Origin: Pseudomonas umsongensis
GTDB lineage: Bacteria; Pseudomonadota; Gammaproteobacteria; Pseudomonadales; Pseudomonadaceae
Reading direction: 5' to 3'
DNA length: 64,000 nt
Assembly: GCF_002236105.1 (NCBI RefSeq)
Contig: NZ_NIWU01000010.1
Span: forward strand, 1 to 64,000
Positions 36,471-44,135 of this stretch are shown here, one piece after another. Both the position numbers and the translations under genes were made by a program. Numbering within the stretch: the first letter of the stretch is position 1; every line of letters begins with the position of its first letter. Below the pieces are notes generated by a model, which worked only from the letters and a program-made list of their open reading frames with translations, did no database searches and was not told the origin of the DNA.

Positions 36471-37565
36471 CTACGGCTTGTGCGCCCGGGCCAGGAATTC
36501 GTGGGACTGCATTTCGAGCAAGCGACTCAGGGTTCGCTGGAACTCAAAGTTCAGGCGACCACCGGTGTAGAGGTCCTTGAGTTCGACTTCGGCAGAAATG
36601 ATCAGCTTGACGTTGCGATCGTAGAATTCGTCGACCATGTTGATGAACCGTCGGGCGATGTCGTCGGTCGTGACGCTCATCTGCTCGACACCGCTGAGCA
36701 ACACGGCGTGGAAGATCTTGCCCAGTTCGATGTAGTCGTTCTGGCTGCGCGGGCCGTCGCAGAGTTCGCGGAAGTCGAACCACGCCACGTCATCACAGGT
36801 GCGAAGGGCACGAATTTCGCGGTTCTCGATCATCAGCACGTCGTTTTCGATCGCTGCGGTGCATTCCGGCGTCAGCGCGCGGAAGCTCTTGCGCAGGCTT
36901 TCGTGGGAGGCTTCGTCGAGCGGGAAGTGGAACAGCTCCGCTTGTTCGAGGTGACGCAGGCGATAGTCGACGCCGCTGTCGACGTTGACGATCTCGGTGT
37001 TTTGCTTGATCAGCGCGATGGCCGGCAGGAAGCGCGCGCGTTGCAGCCCGTCCTTGTACAGGCCGTCCGGCACGATGTTCGACGTCGCGACCAGGGTGAC
37101 ACCGTTCTTGAACAGTTCTTCCATCAAGGTGCCGAGGATCATGGCGTCGGTGATGTCGGAGACGAAGAATTCATCGAAGCAGATCACCCGGGCTTCGGTG
37201 GCGAAGCGCTTGGCAATGATGGTCAGCGGGTTTTTCTCGCCGCCCAGGGTCTTCATCTCTTCGTGCACGCGCTTCATGAAGCGGTGGAAGTGAGTCCGGG
37301 ACTTTTCCTTGAACGGCAGCGCTTCGAAGAAGGTGTCGACCAGGTAAGTCTTGCCGCGACCCACGCCGCCCCAGAAGTACAGGCCCTTGACCGGCGCCTG
37401 ATCCTTCTTGCCAAACAGTTTGCCCAGCAGGCCCGGCTTGTTCTGCTCGGCCGCGACCAGATCGTCGTACAGGCGCTGCAGATGACGCACGGCAGTTTCC
37501 TGCGCGGCATCATGGAAGAATTCCGGGCGTTTCAGATCAGCTTGATATCGTTCTAGGGGCGTCAT
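36471..37565 (-). CDS. zapE: AFG1-like ATPase, cell division protein ZapE
   Basis: It has 364 residues. The Walker A loop is YFWGGVGRGKTYLVDTFFEA and Walker B is VICFDEFFVSDITDAMIL. In E. coli ZapE joins the Z ring late in division and is needed under heat and low oxygen. It lies upstream of no operon partner; trpS behind it has its own terminator. Confidence 0.95.
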   Translation of the reverse strand: MTPLERYQADLKRPEFFHDAAQETAVRHLQRLYDDLVAAEQNKPGLLGKLFGKKDQAPVKGLYFWGGVGRGKTYLVDTFFEALPFKEKSRTHFHRFMKRVHEEMKTLGGEKNPLTIIAKRFATEARVICFDEFFVSDITDAMILGTLMEELFKNGVTLVATSNIVPDGLYKDGLQRARFLPAIALIKQNTEIVNVDSGVDYRLRHLEQAELFHFPLDEASHESLRKSFRALTPECTAAIENDVLMIENREIRALRTCDDVAWFDFRELCDGPRSQNDYIELGKIFHAVLLSGVEQMSVTTDDIARRFINMVDEFYDRNVKLIISAEVELKDLYTGGRLNFEFQRTLSRLLEMQSHEFLARAHKP

Positions 37566-37584
37566 AATTCGTTAGCAAGGCAAC

Positions 37585-37617
37585 AAAAACGGGCCGTCAC
37601 TGTAGCGATGGCCCGTG
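37585..37617 (-). terminator. Terminator after trpS
   Basis: On the minus strand ACGGGCC and GGCCCGT arms with a 14-base loop are followed by TTTTTG. Confidence 0.7.
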
Positions 37618-37655
37618 GGAATGGCAATCAGCCCTTGGTCGGGCCGAGCCGTTGA

Positions 37656-39011
37656 TTATTCCTGGACTGGCGTCAGGGCGATCCTCAAAGCCTCGATCGC
37701 CGCATCACGCGCGCCGCTGTCAGCGAACGCCGGGCTGTCACCCACGCACTGATCTTCAAGCCAGACGCTGAAGCCCAGGGCTTCGCTGCGCACGTCCAAT
37801 GGCTGGCCCGACTGCAGCTGCTTGGTCACCTGCCCGGCGGTTTTACCGTCGGCGAAGTTGCGCGACAGCAACAGTTGCTCGCCATCGGCCGCCAGCAAAC
37901 GGAAGCGGAAACTGCCGTCATCTTCACGGAAGCTGACAAAACGCGCAGCCTTCGCGGCTTTCTTCTTGGTGGTCGTTGCCACTTGAGCCTGGGCAACGAA
38001 CGAACGCAGGCCTACCGCTTCGCGCAATTCGTTGAGGAAAGGAGTCGCGACTGTCCGCGCCTTTTTCGCCCCGTGCTGCAGGATGTCTTCAAGATCCGCC
38101 GGGCGCTCGATCAGTTGGTTGTAACGCTCGCGGGACTCGCCCAGCTCGCTGTCCAGCAGTTGGAACAGGCGGTTCTTCGCCTCGCCCCAACCCAGCCCCT
38201 GCAGCAGGTCGCTGCGGAATTCGTCAGCTTGCGCGGGGGTGGCGAACGCCTGGAACAAGGTGAACAGGTGCGAATTGTCCGGATCTTTTGCCTCACCCGG
38301 TGCACGGGAGTCGGTGACGATACGGGAAATCGCATCCTTCATTTCTTTGGCGCTGCTGAACAACGGAATGGTGTTGTCGTAGCTCTTGGACATCTTGCGG
38401 CCGTCCAGGCCCGGCAGCGTGGCCACGCTTTCCTCGATCAACGCCTCAGGCATGGTGAAGAATTCCTTGCCCTGGCCGAACAGGTGGTTGAAGCGCTGGC
38501 CGATGTCCCGGGCCATCTCCACGTGCTGGATCTGGTCGCGACCGACCGGCACCTTGTGCGCGTTGAACATCAGGATGTCCGCGGCCATCAGCACCGGGTA
38601 GCTGTACAGGCCCATGGTGATGCCGGCGTCCGGGTCTTCACCGGTCTCGATGTTCTTGTCCACCGAGGCCTTGTAGGCATGGGCGCGATTGAGCAGGCCC
38701 TTGGCGGCGACGCAGGTCAGCAGCCAGGTCAGCTCGGGGATTTCCGGAATGTCGGACTGACGGTAGAAGGTCACGCGGTCCACATCCAGGCCACCGGCCA
38801 GCCAGGTCGCGGCGATCTCCAGGCGCGAGCGCTGGATGCGCAGCGGGTCATCGCACTTGATCAGGGCGTGGTAGTCGGCCAGGAAATAGAACGAATCGGC
38901 ATTGCTGTCACGGCTGGCAAGGATCGCCGGGCGGATGGCGCCTGCGTAGTTGCCCAGGTGCGGCGTGCCGGTGGTGGTGATGCCGGTGAGGATACGGGTA
39001 CGAGTCGTCAT
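37656..39011 (-). CDS. trpS: Tryptophanyl-tRNA synthetase with C-terminal YegP-like tail
   Basis: Charges tRNA-Trp. It has 451 residues from the ATG at 39011. The class I signatures are TPHLGNYAG (HIGH) and GRKMSKS (KMSKS). E. coli TrpS is about 334 residues. The extra ~100 residues after a Lys/Ala-rich linker (TTTKKKAAKAARF) read FVSFREDDGSFRFRLLAADG and LLSRNFADGKTAGQ, which resemble DUF1508/YegP repeats. Pseudomonas TrpS proteins are generally this long, from memory. An earlier start eight codons upstream is less likely. Confidence 0.95.
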   Translation of the reverse strand: MTTRTRILTGITTTGTPHLGNYAGAIRPAILASRDSNADSFYFLADYHALIKCDDPLRIQRSRLEIAATWLAGGLDVDRVTFYRQSDIPEIPELTWLLTCVAAKGLLNRAHAYKASVDKNIETGEDPDAGITMGLYSYPVLMAADILMFNAHKVPVGRDQIQHVEMARDIGQRFNHLFGQGKEFFTMPEALIEESVATLPGLDGRKMSKSYDNTIPLFSSAKEMKDAISRIVTDSRAPGEAKDPDNSHLFTLFQAFATPAQADEFRSDLLQGLGWGEAKNRLFQLLDSELGESRERYNQLIERPADLEDILQHGAKKARTVATPFLNELREAVGLRSFVAQAQVATTTKKKAAKAARFVSFREDDGSFRFRLLAADGEQLLLSRNFADGKTAGQVTKQLQSGQPLDVRSEALGFSVWLEDQCVGDSPAFADSGARDAAIEALRIALTPVQE

Positions 39012-39035
39012 GGGTAATCGCTTGTCAGACTGCAA

Positions 39036-39665
39036 TCAATTCGAGAGACGCGGCAGGATCAGATCCTTGAGATCGGTCAGCTTGCCATGAAAAAAGTGTC
39101 CGCATTCTGCCACTTTCAGCAGCTCATGGGGACGTTCGAGCTTGTCGGACCATTGGTAAACCAGCTGCGGATCGATCACTTCGTCGGTTTCCGGCTGGAT
39201 CAACGTCAATTCGCCCTGCTGCGGCAGTTGATCTTCAGCGCCCAGACGCATGACCGCCGGTGCGACCATGAAAAGATGCTTGAGCTTCTCGCCCTTGGCC
39301 TCGAGGCGCCCGCCGAGACTTGCTGCAACAAAGCCGCCGAAGGAAAAACCGAACAGGGTCAGCGGCAATTCCGGGTGTCGGGCCCGAAACCATTCGGCGA
39401 CGGCCTGGGCATCGTCGACTTCGCCGGTGCCCATGTCGTGGGTGCCTTCGCTGGCACCGACGCCCCGATAGTTGAAGCGCAGGGTGATCAGTCCGGCGTC
39501 GCGCGCAGTGCGCTGCAACGTCGAGACCACTTTGTTGAGCATGGTGCCACCTTGCACCGGGTTCGGATGACAGATGAGCGCCAGGCCACGCGACTGCTCG
39601 TTGTCCAGGTACAGTGCTTCCAGTTGGCCGACAGGGCCATCAATCACTACAGGTGTTTCGCGCAT
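39036..39665 (-). CDS. Alpha/beta hydrolase
   Basis: It has 209 residues from the ATG at 39665. A TTG two codons upstream (39671) has GGAG at a better distance and is a fair alternative start. The nucleophile elbow is GFSFGG, the oxyanion region CHPNPVQGGTMLNKVV, and a late acidic residue and His (ECGHFFHGKL) complete the triad. It resembles the dienelactone-hydrolase-like family of short CHPNP hydrolases. Substrate unknown. It lies 24 bases upstream of trpS on the same strand. Confidence 0.85.
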   Translation of the reverse strand: MRETPVVIDGPVGQLEALYLDNEQSRGLALICHPNPVQGGTMLNKVVSTLQRTARDAGLITLRFNYRGVGASEGTHDMGTGEVDDAQAVAEWFRARHPELPLTLFGFSFGGFVAASLGGRLEAKGEKLKHLFMVAPAVMRLGAEDQLPQQGELTLIQPETDEVIDPQLVYQWSDKLERPHELLKVAECGHFFHGKLTDLKDLILPRLSN

Positions 39666-39809
39666 AAGCAAGGAAGGAACTCCGTGACCTCGAATCGGGT
39701 CGACTCGTCTAGCAAATTGTCTGTGGCTGTCTATTGCGAGTGAATCGCGGTATACAGCGCAGGTTCGAGCCGTTAACGTAAAGCAAAGCCGTTTATAGAG
39801 GAAGGACTC

Positions 39810-40244
39810 GTGGAACACTCGCTCTTAGTTTGGTTGTTACCGACTCTTGCCCTGGTTGTGGGTGTCGCCATTGGGTTTCTGATCGCTCGCCTTGCGCCGA
39901 ATGCCGCGCCTAGCAGCACGCAACGTCAGCTGGACGATATTCAGGAACGTTTCGACAATTATCAGAACGAAGTGGTGACCCACTTCAACAGCACAGCGAC
40001 ACTGGTCAAGAAACTGACTCAAAGCTATCAGGAAGTGCAGGATCATCTCGCCGAGGGTGCCAACCGCCTGGCCCTGGACGAACAGACTCGTCAACGCCTG
40101 CTGGCTTCCCTGCACGCCGATGCAACGCAGGCTCCACGGGAACGCCTGACGCCGCCGCGCAATCAGGAACCACCGCGCGACTACGCACCGAAAGCCCCGA
40201 ACGCGCCGGGCATGCTCGATGAGCATTACGGCCTGAAGAAGTAA
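39810..40244 (+). CDS. zapG: YhcB/ZapG envelope protein (DUF1043)
   Basis: It has 144 residues from a GTG start with AGGAAGGA just upstream. One membrane helix (LLVWLLPTLALVVGVAIGFL, about 5-24) is followed by a cytoplasmic coiled coil (RQLDDIQERFDNYQNEVVTH) and a Pro-rich tail. In E. coli YhcB is linked to cell envelope synthesis and division. Confidence 0.9.
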   Translation: MEHSLLVWLLPTLALVVGVAIGFLIARLAPNAAPSSTQRQLDDIQERFDNYQNEVVTHFNSTATLVKKLTQSYQEVQDHLAEGANRLALDEQTRQRLLASLHADATQAPRERLTPPRNQEPPRDYAPKAPNAPGMLDEHYGLKK

Positions 40245-40257
40245 TCAGGTTTCAGGT

Positions 40258-40299
40258 GTGAAAAAGCCCTCGGACATGTGAATGTTCGAGGGCTTTTTG
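40258..40299 (+). terminator. Terminator after yhcB/zapG
   Basis: AAAAAGCCCTCGGACAT and ATGTTCGAGGGCTTTTT pair around GTGA, with a final T run. Confidence 0.85.
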
Positions 40300-40328
40300 T
40301 TGCTGAATGCCTCTTTGCCTGTGCCGGC

Positions 40329-40400
40329 CCCTTCGCGAGCAGGCTCGCTCCCACAGGAATATGCGCTTCAAATGTGGGAGCGAGCCTGCTCGCGATGGGG
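40329..40400. repeat. REPIN (GGGAGCGAGCCTGCTCGCG type)
   Basis: CCCTTCGCGAGCAGGCTCGC at 40329-40348 with CTCCCACA, and an inverted copy GGGAGCGAGCCTGCTCGCGA at 40377-40396. Short spacer (about 25 bases). Confidence 0.9.
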
Positions 40401-40416
40401 CCCGTTGTGGCAACAC

Positions 40417-40456
40417 AAAAAAACCGCCCGGTCTGTTTAAGATCGGGCGGTTTTTA
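40417..40456 (-). terminator. Terminator after the OmpA-like gene
   Basis: AAAAACCGCCCGATC and a matching GGGCGGTTTTTTT arm on the minus strand, just beyond the stop codon at 40486. Confidence 0.85.
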
Positions 40457-40485
40457 TGCCTGGGGTTCAGTCAGGCGACGTTGCC

Positions 40486-41190
40486 TTATTGCTGAGCACC
40501 GTACTGCTGGCCTGGAATCGCCTTCAGGTTGACCTCTACCCGGCGATTCTGCGCCCGACCATTGGCATCGGCGTTGCTGGCGACCGGGTTATCCGGGCCG
40601 GCGCCGCGGGCGCTCAGGTTGGCGCCGCTCACGCCTTGCGAGGTCAGGTAGGTCGCCACGCTCTGGGCACGACGCTGGGACAGGTCCATGTTGTGCTGGC
40701 GGCTGCCGGTGCTGTCGGTGTAACCGACGATTTCGATCTGGTTCTGGTTGAACTCTTTCAGCGAGCCGGCCAGGTTGTTCAGCGGCTGGTAGAAGCTCGA
40801 AGCGATGTTCGCCGAATCGGTGGCGAACGTGATATTGCCCGGCATGATCAGCTTGATCTGATCACCCTCACGCTGCACTTCGACACCGGTGTTGGCCATG
40901 CTGGCACGCAGTTTTTTCTCCTGCTGGTCGGCGTAGTAGCCGTAACCCGCGGCGGAAGCACCCACTACAGCAGCACCAATGAGCGCGCCCTTGCCACGGT
41001 TGTCGTGGTTGATGGCAGCACCGGCCACTGCACCTGCCAGAGCCCCAAGGCCACCGTACTTGGCGGTTTTGCTCATGCCCGTGGAGCCGCTATCGGCCTG
41101 GCCCTGGTTGTCGTAGGGGTTGGGCGATGCGCAACCGGCCAACAAAGCCACGGCAGTAGCGACAATAATCAAACGAGGCGTGGTGAACAT
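40486..41190 (-). CDS. OmpA-family lipoprotein, YiaD-like
   Basis: It has 234 residues. The signal peptide ends VALLAGC, giving lipidated Cys20. A glycine-zipper segment follows (GGLGALAGAVAGAAINHDN, GALIGAAVVGASAAGYGYYA, about 46-86), then a peptidoglycan-binding OmpA domain (IEIVGYTDSTGSRQHNMDLS, RAQSVATYL, RRVEVNL). This is the layout of E. coli YiaD. It probably anchors the outer membrane to peptidoglycan. Flanked by its own terminator; monocistronic. Confidence 0.92.
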   Translation of the reverse strand: MFTTPRLIIVATAVALLAGCASPNPYDNQGQADSGSTGMSKTAKYGGLGALAGAVAGAAINHDNRGKGALIGAAVVGASAAGYGYYADQQEKKLRASMANTGVEVQREGDQIKLIMPGNITFATDSANIASSFYQPLNNLAGSLKEFNQNQIEIVGYTDSTGSRQHNMDLSQRRAQSVATYLTSQGVSGANLSARGAGPDNPVASNADANGRAQNRRVEVNLKAIPGQQYGAQQ

Positions 41191-41294
41191 GTAGAGCTCC
41201 TACTTTTTTGCGTTCTGTGGTGCAACGGTTTCAAGCATCGAACCATTGCCGGCGTTGGATCATTTCCCGAGGTAAAAATTCCACTCGTTACAAA

Positions 41295-41939
41295 TCAGGC
41301 GCGAACAAAAGGGTTCTCGCGCATTTCATCACCCAAGCGCGTATCCGGACCATGTCCGGCCACGACCGTCGCCTCTTCGTCGAGGGTATACAAGCGCTGC
41401 TTGATCGAACGCACGATGGTCGCCTGATCGCCGCCCCATAGATCCGTGCGCCCTACCCCGCGCCGGAACAAGGTATCCCCGGCGATCAGCAGCTTCGCGT
41501 CGGCGAACCAGAAGCTCATGGAGCCTGGGGTGTGACCCGGTGTGTGCAAAGCCACACCACAACCACACGCCAACTCTTCATCGTCTGCCAGCCAGCGGTC
41601 CGGTGACGGTACCGGCGTGTAGGGCACGCCGAACATCTGGCATTGCATCTCCAGGTTGTCCCAAAGAAATTGATCTTCCTTGTGCAGATGCAGGGTGGCG
41701 CCGGTTTTTTCCTTCAACTGGCCAGAGGCCAGGAAGTGATCGAGGTGCGCGTGGGTGTGAATGATACTGACCACCTTCAAGCCCAAAGCATCGAGCCGCG
41801 CGAGGATCAGTTCGTGATTGCCGCCCGGGTCGACCACGATGGCTTTTTTCGTGATCGGGTCGCCGATGATCGTGCAGTTGCACTGCAAGGGGCCGACAGG
41901 GAAGGTTTCGCGGATCAGCGCAGGTTTGGCAGCGTCCAT
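41295..41939 (-). CDS. Metallo-beta-lactamase-fold hydrolase, YcbL-like
   Basis: It has 214 residues. HTHAHLDH is the metal motif; further ligands are in HTPGHTPGSMSFW and AGDTLFRRGVGRTD, and a late His is in VVAGHGPDT. The short length and lack of the glutathione-binding C-terminal domain of GloB place it in the YcbL group of glyoxalase II-like enzymes. It is the last core-like gene before the accessory segment. Confidence 0.9.
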   Translation of the reverse strand: MDAAKPALIRETFPVGPLQCNCTIIGDPITKKAIVVDPGGNHELILARLDALGLKVVSIIHTHAHLDHFLASGQLKEKTGATLHLHKEDQFLWDNLEMQCQMFGVPYTPVPSPDRWLADDEELACGCGVALHTPGHTPGSMSFWFADAKLLIAGDTLFRRGVGRTDLWGGDQATIVRSIKQRLYTLDEEATVVAGHGPDTRLGDEMRENPFVRA

Positions 41940-42249
41940 GGGTGTTCCTGTAAGTTGATGGTGCTATTTTGGCATAGCGCGCTAAATAGATGGCGACGTT
42001 AGGTAGAAAGGCCCTCATCAGCTCTACGCTCAAATCAGACGTAAAGGGTGGCCTCAATTGACACGCACATTCAACACCCAGCAAGAAACAAAAACCTGAG
42101 CGGCCATGATTAAGCGTGAAATGAGTGACCGCATTCTGCTTCGACATGGTGAATTACCGCCACGCGCCTCGAAGCAGAATTCGCTCATTTGACAGCTGGC
42201 CATCATTTCTCACACGTTCACTATCACCTACAAAGAGTGGCGCATGAAA
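41940..42249. other. Gene-poor left flank of the accessory segment
   Basis: No convincing gene. An 11-bp perfect inverted repeat ATTCTGCTTCG/CGAAGCAGAAT at 42133-42143 and 42170-42180 is extended outward by partial pairing (TGAG/CTCA). Its role is unknown. The segment ends at the target duplication of the IS element. Confidence 0.5.
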
Positions 42250-42319
42250 TCCTTTGAACGAGACCCCATGAAAGACAGGACACCGTTTCCCTCTTACGAT
42301 AAGGGATAGGCAAACGGTT

Positions 42320-42712
42320 ATGTTTATGACTAATAACAACGACAAGAGTGGGGAGCTTTTGGGCCAGGAGCGGCGGCGCCGCTGGAGTCCAGAGCAAAAG
42401 CTGGCCATGGTTCGCGAGAGCCTTGAGCCAGGACAAAGTGTGTCGGTCGTCGCTCGGAGCAACGGCATCAATGCCAATCAGTTGTTCTTGGGGCGCAAGC
42501 TGTATCAGGACGGCAGCCTGTCGGCGGTCAGTGCTGGCGAAGCCGTGGTGCCTGCCTCCGAGCTAAGCGATGCGCTCAAGCAGATCCGTGAACTGCAACG
42601 GATGCTGGGCAAGAAAACGATGGAAGCGGAAATCCTCAAAGAGGCCGTGGAGATCGCCCGGTCGCGAAAATGGATTGCGCACTCACCCTTGTTGCCGGGG
42701 GACGACCAGTGA
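42320..42712 (+). CDS. IS3-family transposase OrfA
   Basis: It has 130 residues. The helix-turn-helix (RRRWSPEQKLAMVRESLEPG, SVSVVARSNGINANQLF) is followed by a leucine-zipper-like helix (LSDALKQIRELQRMLGKKTM, EAEILKEAVEIA). This is the DNA-binding part that normally joins OrfB by -1 frameshifting to form OrfAB. It overlaps OrfB by about 40 bases. Confidence 0.93.
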   Translation: MFMTNNNDKSGELLGQERRRRWSPEQKLAMVRESLEPGQSVSVVARSNGINANQLFLGRKLYQDGSLSAVSAGEAVVPASELSDALKQIRELQRMLGKKTMEAEILKEAVEIARSRKWIAHSPLLPGDDQ

Positions 42713-43544
42713 AGCTGGTCAGCGAATGTCTCGGTGTGGCGCGCTCGCAATTAACGTTTCGAATCAAGCAATCGGTATCGCCCAAAATACGGCGAAACAG
42801 ACCTGTGAACGATGCTGAGTTGGTGGTGGAAATCCAACAGCAAGTCAGCGAGTTGCCCAGCTACGGCTACCGTCGTGTCTGGGGATTACTGCGCCGCGAA
42901 CGTGAAACCCAGTCGCTGTCAGCGATCAACGTGAAGCAGGTTTACCGGGTGATGCGTGACCACAACCTTTTGCTTGAACGCCGGATCAAACAGCCCGGCG
43001 TGCCGCGTCGGCACGAAGACCGTATTGCAGTGGAAACCAGCGATACGCGTTGGTGCTCGGACGGCTTTGAGTTCCGTTGCGAGGACGGTGCCAAACTGAG
43101 CGTGACCTTCGCCCTCGATTGCTGTGATCGCGAAGCCATCGGCTGGGTCGCGAGCTCGACCGGGTACAGCGGCGATGATATCCGCGACTTGATGCTGAAA
43201 AGCGTGGAGAAGCGCTTTGGTGATCAACTGCCCCCTAAGCCGGTGCTATGGCTTGCGACAACGGCTCGGCGTACACCGCCGAACAGACATGCCTGTTTGC
43301 TCGACAGATCGGTTTGCAGCCGGTGACCATCCCAGTTCGCAGCCCGCAGAGCAACGGCATGGCCGAGAGCTTTGTGAAGATACTCAAACGTGATTATCTG
43401 GCGCACATGCCCAAGCCGGATCGAGAAACGGCGCTGCGTAACCTGGCAATTGCCTTCGAGCATTACAACGAGCAGCATCCGCACAGCGCCTTGAAATATC
43501 GTTCACCGAGGGAGTTCAGGTGCTTAGCGGGAACATCAATTTAA
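42670..43544 (+). pseudogene. IS3-family transposase OrfB, frameshifted
   Basis: The DDE integrase. The first frame (to 43326) holds the early part and the first catalytic Asp in WCSDGFEFRC, as in IS2. After KPVLWLA the reading continues correctly only in another frame (43248-43544) with DNGSAYTAEQ (second Asp) and SNGMAESFVKILKRDYL (Glu). The break is at about 43246-43250 and looks like one missing base. A full-length OrfB cannot be made from this copy without recoding. Confidence 0.88.
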
Positions 43545-43586
43545 CGGGGAGTTGGTGTCCGGTTTGGTAGGGGCAAGTCCATCCTT

Positions 43587-44135
43587 GAGCGGCCCATTCG
43601 AACTGCCCCCGCCAATCAAGCGTCGATGACGCCTGCTTCAGAAGAGTGTGCGGACGTATGGAACCCGAACTCGAGAAACCAGTTCAGTGAAAACTGCCAA
43701 TCAGGAAGCACCCGCGGCGAGTTTGCTTAAGCATGCCGGCAGACTCCGCATCAGCGAAGAACATCTGTGTCATTGGAGCTCAACAGTCATGTTCGTGTCA
43801 GGCGGGTATTTCACCAGATTTTGAAGTCTTTTTCAGAGTGTCTCTTATAGGGTCGATCTCAAGTGCGGGAAAAGTCAATTGATGAGTGATCTGTGTCGTG
43901 GCTCTACATCCAAAACCCGGACAATTTGATTCTTTTTTATGAGCGCACCGAGTTTTATAGCGCTAGATTAGCAGCCAATCGGTTTATCAAACCGCCAACA
44001 CCTAACACTCAGAAGCAAGCGACTGGAATGAAAAATTTGTCGCTGCCCCCCGAGAATTGCAAGAATTTAAAAACTGCGCGCACACTATCTCTCGTATAAA
44101 AATACCGAACTCAATTCACGATAGAAATAAATTAC
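43587..44135. other. Intergenic stretch upstream of the large orphan gene
   Basis: About 550 bases between the IS and the orphan gene. The right half is AT-rich. A 68-codon frame at 43893-44099 has no support. I see no convincing promoter and no good match to the hrp-box consensus GGAACC-N15/16-CCACNNA; the single GGAACC (about 43661) has no CCAC partner. The left half has a short frame (about 43586-43729) with no recognised family. Confidence 0.45.

Larger units (their letters stand above)
42255..43581 (+). mobile_element. IS3-family (IS2 subgroup) insertion sequence, 1327 bp
   Basis: Left end TGAACGAGACCCCATGAAAG, then ACAGGACACC. The right end, inverted, reads TGGACTTGCCCCTACCAAAC, then CGGACACC. 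The two share TG-AC, CCCC and GGACACC. The flanks carry an identical 5-base duplication TCCTT at 42250-42254 and 43582-43586, and length and duplication fit IS2 (about 1.33 kb, 5 bp). It encodes OrfA and a broken OrfB. The element is not known to me by name. Confidence 0.88.

Noticed and set aside
43655..43690. Possible hrp box (GGAACC) upstream of the orphan gene
   Set aside because: No CCAC at 15-16 bases; the spacing and second half are missing.
43893..44099. 68-codon frame upstream of the orphan gene, considered as a possible chaperone or immunity gene
   Set aside because: GTG start without Shine-Dalgarno, no domain, not acidic like a chaperone. Not convincing.
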